From Scytonema millei VB511283 (GTDB taxonomy: Bacteria; Cyanobacteriota; Cyanobacteriia; Cyanobacteriales; Chroococcidiopsidaceae), in the NCBI RefSeq assembly GCF_000817735.3, contig NZ_JTJC03000003.1:434001-498000 (forward strand): DNA of 64,000 bases. The letters run 5' to 3'. Shown here piece after piece: positions 1 to 7,803 of the stretch. The notes below the pieces were generated by a model that saw only the letters and a program-made list of their open reading frames with translations, searched no databases and was not told where the DNA came from. Numbering within the stretch: position 1 is the first letter of the stretch; every line of letters starts with the position of its first letter. Made by a program: the position numbers and the translations under genes.

Positions 1-510
1 GTCTTTAGCGTTAAGAATATCTACTAAATACGCTTTTCCAGCATGACTGTTGGTAATGCAAGCATCAGCAAGCTTGACCATTAGTCGTCGAATTAATAAA
101 CGTAATGCTGAATTGCGATAGTCTACACCAGGCGAACTACCTTCATAGGCAATGATGACTCGCCACCAACAAAGCGGTTTTAATAGAAGTGCCAGAATGG
201 TCCAAATGCCAAAAGAACTAGAAAAGATGGCATGAGGTCTAAGCCGCAGCAAGTGGAAAATAATCCTGGGAGACAGATATGTAAAATTAGAGCCATAACC
301 TGTCGTCTCTCGCGCCGTTTCTAGCACCTGAAATTTGCCGACAACTTCTACTACAAATGAGTTCTCGAACCCTCGTGCAAACCCAGGAAAAAGTCCGGTA
401 AATACTTTTGTTTGAGGAAATATCTGGGTAAATTGACCGATTGCTGGCTGCCAATAAAACCACGCAACAGGTAACAACCACGCAATACGAAAATTCTGAT
501 TACGATCCAC
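1..510 (-). CDS. Glycosyltransferase family 4-like protein, N-terminal part (runs off the window)
   Basis: A minus-strand frame stays open from a GTG at 510 to the window edge, giving 170 residues. It opens with a short basic stretch and FRIAWLLPVAWFYWQP, and later has a segment around IIFHLLRLRPHAIFSS and the end ADACITNSHAGKAYLVD. This pattern (a hydrophobic first strand, then 'nobody-told-us' acceptor-side helices, then a strand ending in a TNS-type motif) fits the N-terminal Rossmann half of GT-B glycosyltransferases. The donor-binding half lies outside the window. A stop codon sits directly before the GTG, and AGAGG lies about nine bases upstream, which decides the start. Substrate cannot be told. 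Confidence 0.6.
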   Translation of the reverse strand, partial: MDRNQNFRIAWLLPVAWFYWQPAIGQFTQIFPQTKVFTGLFPGFARGFENSFVVEVVGKFQVLETARETTGYGSNFTYLSPRIIFHLLRLRPHAIFSSSFGIWTILALLLKPLCWWRVIIAYEGSSPGVDYRNSALRLLIRRLMVKLADACITNSHAGKAYLVDILNAKD

Positions 511-852
511 CTAAGGATACCTCTAGAAATACAAATATCAACTGCACAATGCAGCCGGATAAAATGACTACCTAGCTGATTTTAATAACTTTGAATAATA
601 TCTTTGAATCTGTCTCTGATGGCATTCGTAAAGATGTCATCAGAAGATAAGACTTAAAAATATATTTATAATGTAACTATCTTTACAGCGATCGGCTTGT
701 TTTTTTAGCGCTCGGCACTATCTCTTTACGCAAAATTTGAATTCTACGAGAATACACGTACGTTTTTTAAAGGAAAGGTAAAAATTTGAATCATGTCATG
801 TACTGAACACTGGTGGCGATCGCAAGCTAGTCAATTGTTGCGTGTATTTGGT
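511..852. other. Intergenic region, no gene seen
   Basis: About 340 bases between the DUF218 gene and the glycosyltransferase gene, both on the minus strand. It is AT-rich, with no long open frame and no tandem repeats. It probably carries the promoter of the glycosyltransferase gene, but I cannot point to a convincing box. Confidence 0.5.
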
Positions 853-1542
853 TTAAGTATTCCAGTTAATAAAACGCGCGTAAATATATGCAACTAACTC
901 ATTGATCGTTTTGCGCACGCCTGCACTGTAGCGCCACCAGTATTTCGGATCGTAATCGATGGGTGGCATGGCAATAATACCAACTTTAGTATTTGTTGCA
1001 GCTAGTGCTTGACGATACAGCAACCAGCTTCTTCTAGCATGTAAATCTAGTGTAAGTAAATCGATCGATTTTATTGGTATATTTGCCTTTTCTAACCATT
1101 GTTTAAAAGCAATAGCAGAAGCATAAGTTCGGTCTTTACGTACTTCTGGTGTCGGGACGGAAACGATTTTTTCAGGCTCTAATCCCAAGGTTTTTAAGGT
1201 TGCTGCCGCTAGCTCAGCATAATTTTTATACTCAGCCAAATAGCATCCTCTTTCGATGGGAATACCTGTAGTCACGATTTGGCGATAGGAACCGCGTCTA
1301 AATCTATTCAGCGCTTCTTTAACTGCATAATCTGGCAGCCATCCTTCAATGACCAAAACTTCAGCGTTAATTGGTTGATTGACCGCTAGAAATGATGGTA
1401 AGTTGCTAATACCGATAGTTAATAAACTTAGAGTTAATAAAACCAGAAATATCCATCCCCATACCGTAGGGAGCCATATTTCTTGTCGTCGAATGAGAGT
1501 GATATTTAGTAGTTTGAATTGCGATCGCTTTTTAGCAGCCAT
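853..1542 (-). CDS. ElyC/SanA/YdcF-type (DUF218) membrane-anchored protein
   Basis: The 229-residue product has a basic N-terminus, one membrane segment at about residues 26-46, then a soluble domain beginning EVLVIEGWLPD near residue 61. That start, the later IVTTG strand and the region RKDRTYASAIAFKQWL match the DUF218 family (ElyC/SanA/YdcF), whose members act in envelope or peptidoglycan-related processes with poorly defined biochemistry. The Asp/Glu residues of the family are only loosely preserved, so this is a divergent member. It is a single gene between two gaps; a second, different DUF218 gene lies at 6879. Family call is fairly sure, function unknown. Confidence 0.65.
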   Translation of the reverse strand: MAAKKRSQFKLLNITLIRRQEIWLPTVWGWIFLVLLTLSLLTIGISNLPSFLAVNQPINAEVLVIEGWLPDYAVKEALNRFRRGSYRQIVTTGIPIERGCYLAEYKNYAELAAATLKTLGLEPEKIVSVPTPEVRKDRTYASAIAFKQWLEKANIPIKSIDLLTLDLHARRSWLLYRQALAATNTKVGIIAMPPIDYDPKYWWRYSAGVRKTINELVAYIYARFINWNT

Positions 1543-1719
1543 TAAAAATGTAGTTTTGCATAGCTTAGGGTGTAGAATCTACTTTAAACCAAAATTCGAT
1601 TTCAGTAGGATTGGGCGAATAGAATTCGCGACTACACAAACAAAGTTCGCCTGCGCGAACTATAAGAAAGTTAACGATTTTTACGTTGATGTTGTGGTTT
1701 TACTAGTGTAAAGTTACTT

Positions 1720-2379
1720 TTACTGACTATCTACTGTTGCTGTCTTTTGTGCTTTTAAATAAGCAAACACAGATTTATCACCAATATCAGGTGGAATTGG
1801 TTGTACTGCCTTACGAATGGCAAAGACAACGAATAGTACAGCCCACGTACCAAGCATAATTTGTTCCCACTGGAGCGGTAAAATACCGCTTAAATGTCCT
1901 AACAATAAAATTGGTACTAGAGGTGTCAGAAATTTGGTTTCAAACCGATTAAAACAAAATGCTTCTTTAAAGTAAATTCCTGTTAGCGCTGCAAAAATAA
2001 ACCCAACACCTAATAAAGTTACTGGATGTTCGTAAACTGTGACAGCTAGCGGCGTGCTATTGGTAAATGCGATCGCGACTGCGGCGATCGTTCCGATCGC
2101 CCAAAATATTTGTAGTACACGATGCAGTACTGCCAAGTATATATGAATAGTTAGCAAGCTAACACCCAATGCACCGCAAAAACAGAAAAATAGGGGTGTG
2201 AGTGCTGAAAAAACACTGGGCTGAGGGTTCAACAGAACTAGAGTGCTACTAATGGCAAAGCTAAGGGCGGCGATCGCTAAGCCAGTCCGATAGACAATCA
2301 CACCGAGGCGATCGCTTTTGTCGATTGTAAACTCACCAAACTGACCTTGATATGTTTCGGATACTATTTGTTGAGTCAT
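1720..2379 (-). CDS. DUF2301 integral membrane protein
   Basis: The 219-residue product is strongly hydrophobic with about six membrane segments between residues 29 and 190 and short soluble ends. The sequence around FKEAFCFNRFETKFLTPLVP is the kind of conserved loop seen in the cyanobacterial DUF2301 family. It is the second gene of a two-gene unit: its ATG follows the SAM-hydrolase stop codon by three bases, so the two are very likely co-transcribed and translationally coupled. No enzymatic motif is visible and the function of the family is not known to me. Confidence 0.7.
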   Translation of the reverse strand: MTQQIVSETYQGQFGEFTIDKSDRLGVIVYRTGLAIAALSFAISSTLVLLNPQPSVFSALTPLFFCFCGALGVSLLTIHIYLAVLHRVLQIFWAIGTIAAVAIAFTNSTPLAVTVYEHPVTLLGVGFIFAALTGIYFKEAFCFNRFETKFLTPLVPILLLGHLSGILPLQWEQIMLGTWAVLFVVFAIRKAVQPIPPDIGDKSVFAYLKAQKTATVDSQ

Positions 2380-2382
2380 AAC

Positions 2383-3192
2383 TTACCTCTCACTAATAAC
2401 CACTTCTACTCTATCTCCCCAATGCTGCTGCAATTGTAACTGGGCATTGCCGCAATTGATGGCAATTTCTACCCAGCCATGACTACCAATTAAGGCGAGT
2501 GCCTCTCTAGGAGAGACGTTGCTGTAGGTTTGACACCCTGGGACGATTCGTTCGCCTAATCGTACTGTCCAAGTTTGATTTTCCACGTCGCTACCAGGAA
2601 TATTAGTGACTAAATTGCCAAAGCGATCGATATATTGGATGCAACCAATTATTTCTGTAGAAGTATAGATTAACTGGGGTAAGTCTAACTGTAGTAGCGT
2701 AGCAAGATCGATTGCTTTTCCCAATTCTCTTAAGGGAACTCCACTCGCAAGATGCGCCCCTACTGGGGCAAAAATATCTCGTCCGTGAAAAGTCTTTGAG
2801 AGTTGAGGAGTACGCCAGTATTGAGAGTGAGTCAGTTCTACTGCGGCGATCGCAGGGCTTTGACTCAATATGCCGCTAAAAATTCCGTTATCCGGTCCCA
2901 CTAAGAATCCATGCTCGAATTCTATGGCGATCGCGCGTCTATTGCTACCTACCCCAGGATCGACTACAGCCACATGCACGGTTCCATGTGGAAAATAGCG
3001 ATAGGCATCCATTAAGCAAAATCTAGCCGCAGCGAGATGTTGGGGCGGGATCTCGTGGGTAATATCGATAACTGTCAGGCTGGGGTTGACTTGGGCGATC
3101 GCGCCTTTCATGACTCCTACATACACGTCACTGAAGCCAAAATCACTGGTTAAAGTCAAAATCCGGTTTGAATTCATCTGTATTACAGGCAT
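2383..3192 (-). CDS. SAM hydroxide adenosyltransferase (DUF62, chlorinase/fluorinase superfamily)
   Basis: The 269-residue product has the family signature LTLTSDFGFSDVYVGVMKG near the N-terminus, followed by VIDITHEIPPQ, VHVAVVDPGVGS and LVGPDNGIFS, and a C-terminal half with IDRFGNLVTN. These motifs bind S-adenosylmethionine in the DUF62/fluorinase superfamily. Members without halogenase activity hydrolyse SAM to adenosine and methionine with a water-derived hydroxide. Translation may begin at the listed ATG or five codons later at 3177, just before the conserved block. It leads a two-gene unit with the DUF2301 membrane protein. The family is clear; the hydroxide activity is inferred. Confidence 0.85.
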   Translation of the reverse strand: MPVIQMNSNRILTLTSDFGFSDVYVGVMKGAIAQVNPSLTVIDITHEIPPQHLAAARFCLMDAYRYFPHGTVHVAVVDPGVGSNRRAIAIEFEHGFLVGPDNGIFSGILSQSPAIAAVELTHSQYWRTPQLSKTFHGRDIFAPVGAHLASGVPLRELGKAIDLATLLQLDLPQLIYTSTEIIGCIQYIDRFGNLVTNIPGSDVENQTWTVRLGERIVPGCQTYSNVSPREALALIGSHGWVEIAINCGNAQLQLQQHWGDRVEVVISER

Positions 3193-3297
3193 TCACTAGA
3201 ATATGTCTTAAAAATGTTTAAATTTATTTCTGTAGCTATTGTTACTGAAAAATCGGTATGTTAGGATAAGTCAACATAAACAAGATAAGTAAAAATA

Positions 3298-3462
3298 ATG
3301 TTCTCTATGAGCAGAAATAAACAACAAGCTGTAAAACAAGCTGCCGAAGCTCACCGTCAGAATATTCAAAAAAGTCTACAACATCGTCTGGATGTTGCTA
3401 GAGCTAGCGGAGATGAGAATCTCATCCGCCAGCTAGAAGCAGAAATGAGATACTTCAACTGA
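3298..3462 (+). CDS. Small charged hypothetical protein (54 residues)
   Basis: A short frame opens at ATG 3298, or at a second ATG three codons on, and ends at TGA 3460-3462. The product is rich in Gln, Arg, Lys and Glu (MSRNKQQAVKQAAEAH and ending LIRQLEAEMRYFN), predicted to be mostly helical and soluble. A good hairpin terminator follows about 70 bases downstream and a gap with room for a promoter precedes it, which supports a real gene. It reads divergently from the SAM-hydrolase gene. No function can be given. Confidence 0.65.
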   Translation: MFSMSRNKQQAVKQAAEAHRQNIQKSLQHRLDVARASGDENLIRQLEAEMRYFN

Positions 3463-3531
3463 AGCTGTACTAAAGCTTTGTGCCACTAACTTGATAAATT
3501 ACAAACAACAGATAAAATACTGACATTCGCG

Positions 3532-3560
3532 GGATGCATCTCAAGTGCATCCTTTTTGTT
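3532..3560 (+). terminator. Intrinsic terminator of the small gene
   Basis: A perfect 7-bp stem GGATGCA / TGCATCC with a 7-base loop is directly followed by TTTTTG. It lies 70 bases after the stop of the 54-residue gene on the same strand. Confidence 0.75.
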
Positions 3561-3675
3561 TTCATATCCTTTGTTTGACTATCCGCGCGATCGCACTCAG
3601 AAGGCTGAGCATCAATTGGGAATAGCTATACTGGTTGGTTAAAGTTCCTACTCAAACACCAACTTCACCGAGGAT

Positions 3676-4530
3676 ATGCCTATGCAAGCGGATCTATTAG
3701 CCGTGATGACAGACGTATGGCACGTACTAACTAAAAATAATCGTTGGATGAGCTGGAATTTGTTTCTAGCTTTTGTTCCTTTAACTTTGAGTGCGTGGCT
3801 GTTTCTCAGAGGAAGCCAAAAACGGCGTTGGCTATTCTGTTTATTATTTATAGATTTGTTGACTTTCTTACCAAGTGTGCGTCATGTTTTCACTAATGTA
3901 TTACATTTCAGTACGAGTATCGTTACATCTGAGCTAATATGGTTCGTACCCTTAGTTTGTATTCCTTTATATCTATTATTTATCTCATCCGGTAGAGAGC
4001 ATTGGCAAACTTTTAACTGGTCAATTTTATTTTTAGTATTTTATGCTTTTTTGCCGAACGCACCGTATGTTCTAACTGATATCATTCATTTATATCGAGA
4101 TATTAGAGATATTCACTCAGTCTGGCTAATTACTTTGGTTCTTATACCAGTATATGTATTATTTATGGGAGCTGGATTTGAGGCATACGTACTATCATTA
4201 ATTAATCTAGGTTCTTATTTACAAAGAATTGGTAAAAGTACGTGGATTTTGGGGGCAGAACTCATCACTCACGCTTTGTGTGCGGTAGGAGTCTATTTAG
4301 GTAGATTTTTGCGGTTTAATAGTTGGGATTTCATCACCCAACCCGATATTCTCCTTACTGCTGTGGTTGAAGATTTATTTGGCAAACGTCCAGTTGTCAT
4401 TATGATTGTTACCTTCGCAGTTATTACTGGTTTGTACTGGCTGATGAAGCAGGTTACGCTTAGAATTATGGGAAGAAATCGTCTAGAAGCTATTTCTACG
4501 GGGGAAAAGGACAAGGTTGATTTATTGTAA
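3676..4530 (+). CDS. DUF1361 integral membrane protein
   Basis: The 284-residue product has about eight hydrophobic segments. The blocks LPNAPYVLTDIIHL near residue 130 and YLGRFLRFNSWDFITQP near residue 210 are the hallmarks of the DUF1361 family. The conserved polar residues in these loops lie beside membrane segments, but no activity is known to me for the family. Codon use is AT-rich compared with neighbours. It is a lone gene, with a hairpin terminator right after its stop. The ATG at 3676 or the one two codons later could be the start. Confidence 0.8.
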   Translation: MPMQADLLAVMTDVWHVLTKNNRWMSWNLFLAFVPLTLSAWLFLRGSQKRRWLFCLLFIDLLTFLPSVRHVFTNVLHFSTSIVTSELIWFVPLVCIPLYLLFISSGREHWQTFNWSILFLVFYAFLPNAPYVLTDIIHLYRDIRDIHSVWLITLVLIPVYVLFMGAGFEAYVLSLINLGSYLQRIGKSTWILGAELITHALCAVGVYLGRFLRFNSWDFITQPDILLTAVVEDLFGKRPVVIMIVTFAVITGLYWLMKQVTLRIMGRNRLEAISTGEKDKVDLL

Positions 4531-4532
4531 AG

Positions 4533-4566
4533 TAGAGACGCAAAATCTTACGTCTCTATTGCTTTT
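4533..4566 (+). terminator. Terminator between convergent genes
   Basis: The 8-bp stem TAGAGACG / CGTCTCTA starts three bases after the DUF1361 stop and is followed by a T-rich tail. A related AGAGACGT palindrome occurs in the pst operon at 27025, so this may also be a dispersed repeat recruited as terminator. Confidence 0.6.
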
Positions 4567-4604
4567 ACACTCTATTACTTTTATGCTTTTACACTCTATT
4601 CCTT

Positions 4605-5207
4605 TTACAAAGGTACTAATTCGGGAAAATGTAGTAATAGTTGATCGTTCGTCAGTTCTTCGCCAAATTGAGCGGGAGAAAACTGAACTTGAATTGCCCA
4701 CAATCTTTTTTGATAGTGCAGATTAATCAGGGCTTTCAATCCAGCCTTCATCGCATTTATATCTGCCAGATTAGTTTCTAATTCTGGCACTTCTCCGTCA
4801 TAAACCACGCTTAGCATGACGACTAAGTTACGAGTAACGGGCAAGGAAAAAGATTCATCTGTAGTAGCGGGTGAACTTAAATCTGGTTCGCTTAAGTAAC
4901 GTTGGGCAGAATCGGTAAATAATTCGTTGAAATAGTCGCTGGCTGCACCTTCATCCCAAAACACATCGCCTTCGTTTGCCCCAGAAAGCCAATACTCGTC
5001 ATATTGCAGCAAGCTTTGACAAATTTCTGCCAAACCTTCGCCTACAACTTCAATATCGCCATCAGCGTCTATGGCTTCCCTTGCCTGACGGTTGAGAATT
5101 CCTAATAGCGGTGCTACTTCTTGCCCTGCAAGATGGAGAAATATCCGACAGCCAACAAACCGAGTCCGCCCTGACATCCGGTTAATCCGATCGCGCCATG
5201 AACTCAT
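4605..5207 (-). CDS. DUF1517-like cytosolic protein
   Basis: The 200-residue acidic product begins MSSWRDRINRMSGRTRFV and contains RIFLHLAGQEVAPLLGILN and NEGDVFWDEGAASDYF. It then has a predicted alpha/beta second half with LVVMLSVVYDGEVPELETNL. The second half resembles the conserved core of cyanobacterial and plastid DUF1517 proteins, but the family call rests on memory of the motif style, not a search. No signal peptide or membrane segment is visible. It is a lone gene convergent with the DUF1361 gene. Function is unknown. Confidence 0.55.
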   Translation of the reverse strand: MSSWRDRINRMSGRTRFVGCRIFLHLAGQEVAPLLGILNRQAREAIDADGDIEVVGEGLAEICQSLLQYDEYWLSGANEGDVFWDEGAASDYFNELFTDSAQRYLSEPDLSSPATTDESFSLPVTRNLVVMLSVVYDGEVPELETNLADINAMKAGLKALINLHYQKRLWAIQVQFSPAQFGEELTNDQLLLHFPELVPL

Positions 5208-5306
5208 AATCTTCCCTCCATATCCTCTTACTCAATTTATCGCGCTCTCACAAATCTTTCTCCCCCTCGATCGCTAGATTTAAGGGAATGACGGTAAGAT
5301 CGGAAG

Positions 5307-5441
5307 CAATACTTTTCGGTTAAGACTCGATCCCCCCAACCCCCCGATGAATTGGGGGGCTAAGAATGGTATTGTTTCCCCCTTTTTAAGGGGGATTAAG
5401 GGGGATCTCGAAGGGCTATGCATCATAACCAAGAAGTATTG
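5307..5441. mobile_element. MITE-like element, copy 1 (135 bp)
   Basis: The element begins CAATACTTTTCGGTTA and its other end reads, on the opposite strand, CAATACTTCTTGGTT, so it has terminal inverted repeats of about 16 bp. The inside has runs of C and G able to pair (CCCCCC...GGGGGG and CCCCCTT..AAGGGGG) and no open frame. It is flanked by AGATCGGAAG on the left and AGATTGGAAG on the right, a 9/10 match that looks like a 10-bp target duplication. Copies with the same plan lie at 50809 and 32986. Confidence 0.75.
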
Positions 5442-5466
5442 AGATTGGAAGCAAAATTGTCAAGTC

Positions 5467-6309
5467 ATGAATATCGGTATTATCGGACTAGGGTTGATTG
5501 GTGGCTCGTTGGGCTTAGACTGGCGATCGCAAGGACACAAAGTTTTCGGTGTCAGTCGGCGCGAATCCACTTGCGCGCAAGCGATCGCTTGTGGTGCTGT
5601 GGATACGGCTAGCGCCGATCTTACCAGTCTCAAAACCGCAGAAGTTATTTTTATCTGCACTCCTTTGGCAGCAATTCGCCCTACCGTAGAACAACTGATT
5701 CCCCACATAGATCCAGCAACAGTTTTAACCGATGTCGGTTCGGTAAAAGCCCCAATAGTAGACGCGATCGCCCCCTTGTGGCAGAATTTTGTGGGCGGAC
5801 ACCCAATGGCTGGAAAAACTGAGAGTGGGATTGAAGTTGCCCAAACAGGACTGTTTATCGGTAAGCCTTATGCGATCGCCGCGATTGATACTACACCACC
5901 AAAAGCCGTACAGGTTGTCGAGCAATTAGCGCGATCGCTCCAAGCTACTATTTATCATTGTCATCCAGCCGATCACGATCGCGCCGTCAGTTGGATTTCT
6001 CATTTACCAGTCATGGTTAGCGCCAGTTTAATTGCTGTTTGTGCAAGCGAACCTAACCCAGCAGTTCTGGAATTAGCTCAACAACTCGCTAGTTCTGGAT
6101 TTCGCGATACGAGTCGCGTTGGAGGTGGGAATCCTGAATTAGGAGTGATGATGGCGCGGTACAATCGCCCAGAGTTGTTGCGATCGCTACAACAATACCG
6201 CGATCGATTAGATGAAATCGCGCAATTAATTGTACGAGAAGATTGGCAAGCTTTGGAACAGCAATTAAATTCAACTCAGCTAGATAGAACGAAGTTTCTT
6301 CGAGAGTAG
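5467..6309 (+). CDS. tyrA: Arogenate/prephenate dehydrogenase
   Basis: The 280-residue product starts MNIGIIGLGLIGGSLG, a GxGxxGxS-type NAD(P) fold. VIFICTPLAAI and VLTDVGSVK follow, then the substrate-site block FVGGHPMAGKTESG near residue 115 and later HDRAVSWISHLPVM and SSGFRDTSRVGGGNPELG. These are diagnostic of TyrA. The enzyme oxidatively decarboxylates arogenate (or prephenate) in tyrosine synthesis in the cytoplasm; cyanobacterial TyrA usually prefers arogenate and NADP. Length is normal for the single-domain form without chorismate mutase. The gene begins 26 bases after a mobile element, which may have replaced or displaced its promoter. Confidence 0.93.
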   Translation: MNIGIIGLGLIGGSLGLDWRSQGHKVFGVSRRESTCAQAIACGAVDTASADLTSLKTAEVIFICTPLAAIRPTVEQLIPHIDPATVLTDVGSVKAPIVDAIAPLWQNFVGGHPMAGKTESGIEVAQTGLFIGKPYAIAAIDTTPPKAVQVVEQLARSLQATIYHCHPADHDRAVSWISHLPVMVSASLIAVCASEPNPAVLELAQQLASSGFRDTSRVGGGNPELGVMMARYNRPELLRSLQQYRDRLDEIAQLIVREDWQALEQQLNSTQLDRTKFLRE

Positions 6310-6878
6310 CGACATACTTTTTAGTTGTGAGATTTTAGGTGAGATTTTAGTCAATTTTAGCCGATTCACCAATTGCACTAGCAATTCCACACTCTCTCAA
6401 CAGGGAGGTGAATTTTATTTCATCTCTATATTTATTACTAATTTCTACTCATTAATGCCAACTTGTATCGGCTCGGAAGCTATAGAAAGTACTAGGCGGG
6501 ACAAGCATTAGCAGAAATTCGGCAGCGATCGCAAATAGTTTCAGTCGATTGCTAAAAGCTCAACGGTAGATTGCAGGTTGCGATTATATTGTATTTCTAA
6601 GAATATTTATATAGCTATATAAATATAAATCGCTACGTGGATTCTCGAAAATGCAGGAACATAAAAAGAGGGTAGGAGGTCTTAAATTTGGGAATGCTTT
6701 ATCTCCCATCTTCTGTATTCTTAATTTAGTAATTTATGTATATTGCGACACTGAAATTTACAGATAAATAATAGTAGATCTAAGGTTTATAACTCGTAGT
6801 GAAAAGTTATAAATCTACCTAGTATGTTTACATAGCTTAATGATATAGTGAGTATTTGTACTGCTGAGGGTAACTTCA
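6310..6878. other. Long AT-rich intergenic region
   Basis: About 570 bases between tyrA and the second DUF218 gene. It holds a perfect 24-bp AT palindrome (6603-6626) and a hairpin with arms near 6785-6794 and 6805-6814. I see no convincing gene; a 38-codon frame beginning at 6650 has no support. Confidence 0.5.
6603..6626. repeat. Perfect 24-bp AT-rich palindrome
   Basis: Two 12-base arms (ATATTTATATAG and its exact complement) meet with no spacer. It lies mid-way in a 570-bp gap. It could be a protein-binding site or a cruciform-prone sequence; no partner copy is seen in the window. Confidence 0.6.
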
Positions 6879-7655
6879 ATGCTAGACCCTGCTTTATGCG
6901 CTCGTCCTCTGAGCCAGTGGCTTGTCTTGAAGTCCACGCTTTCCCACTGGCTGATGACTCCCGTACTGGTTGTCATACCGCTAACAGCTTTTATTCTGCT
7001 AATCAAGTTTTTTCCCACATGGCGTTGGAAGCGTTACATGTTGGTGATGGGAAGTTTATCGTTAGTAGCTTACTTTCTTGCTAGTTTTCCGGCTACAGTG
7101 GCGATCGCCAGTAAGGGATTGATTGCTTTTTTACCTGAAGATCCAGGGAGAAAAGCGGACGCGATCGTGATTTTAGGTCGCGGTGCGTATATGAGAAAGT
7201 CTAGGGTAGAGGTTGCGACTGAACTGTGGAAAAGCAAACGCGCTCCCCTAATCTTTGCGAGTGGTGCAGGGGATGGGGCAGATATTGTGAAAATGCTCAA
7301 AACGGAAGGAGTCCCCAAGTCAGTATTGAAAGCCGAAAGTTGTTCTCAGACAACAGAAGAGAACGCACTATTTACAGCGGCGATGCTGCAACCACTGGGA
7401 GTGAAGCGAATTGTTTTGATCACGGACTCGCCACATATGATGCGATCGCTATTAACGTTTCGCAGTCTGGGGTTCACCGTTTTTCCCCGTCCTACTCCTT
7501 TGCCTGCAAACTTGCCACCCACAAGAAGGGCAATGATGATCTTCTACGAATACATGGGTTTATTTAACTATGGTATCAAAGGGTACTGGCAGCCTCAGAA
7601 TGCACAAATAGAGCAAAACCCGTACATAGCTCAACAGCAAGCAGCAAATGGTTGA
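6879..7655 (+). CDS. YdcF/ElyC-type (DUF218) membrane protein
   Basis: The 258-residue product has two membrane segments (about residues 27-45 and 53-70) and then a DUF218 domain starting KADAIVILGRG at residue 92. It continues with LIFASGAGDGADIVKM, the acid-rich SCSQTTEENALFT block and RIVLITDSPHMMRSLLTF. These are the classical motifs of the YdcF/ElyC family, better preserved than in the DUF218 gene at 853. Such proteins affect envelope integrity or lipid-carrier metabolism in other bacteria; the reaction is unresolved. The gene stands alone, followed by tandem repeats. GTAACTTCA before the ATG gives no strong ribosome site. Confidence 0.85.
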   Translation: MLDPALCARPLSQWLVLKSTLSHWLMTPVLVVIPLTAFILLIKFFPTWRWKRYMLVMGSLSLVAYFLASFPATVAIASKGLIAFLPEDPGRKADAIVILGRGAYMRKSRVEVATELWKSKRAPLIFASGAGDGADIVKMLKTEGVPKSVLKAESCSQTTEENALFTAAMLQPLGVKRIVLITDSPHMMRSLLTFRSLGFTVFPRPTPLPANLPPTRRAMMIFYEYMGLFNYGIKGYWQPQNAQIEQNPYIAQQQAANG

Positions 7656-7663
7656 CAGTTATC

Positions 7664-7803
7664 AGTTAAGAGTGGCTAGTGGCTAGTGGAACCAGTAGTA
7701 AATGGGTGTGGGGAATGCGTGAATGCGTGAATGCGTGAATTTTGAATTGTTTTGCTCCCTCAGCAACCTTGCGCTCCCTCCGCTCCCTCCGCTCTCTTCT
7801 CCC
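7664..7803. repeat. STRR cluster between convergent genes
   Basis: Consecutive short arrays: CAGTTA and TAGTGGC units, GAATGCGT repeated three times, then CTCCCTCCG and CTCCCTG units that run straight into the 3' end of the histidine kinase gene. Non-coding; open frames here are repeat artefacts. Confidence 0.85.

Noticed and set aside
6650..6766. 38-codon frame in the tyrA-DUF218 gap
   Set aside because: No ribosome site and no conserved features; length is expected by chance.
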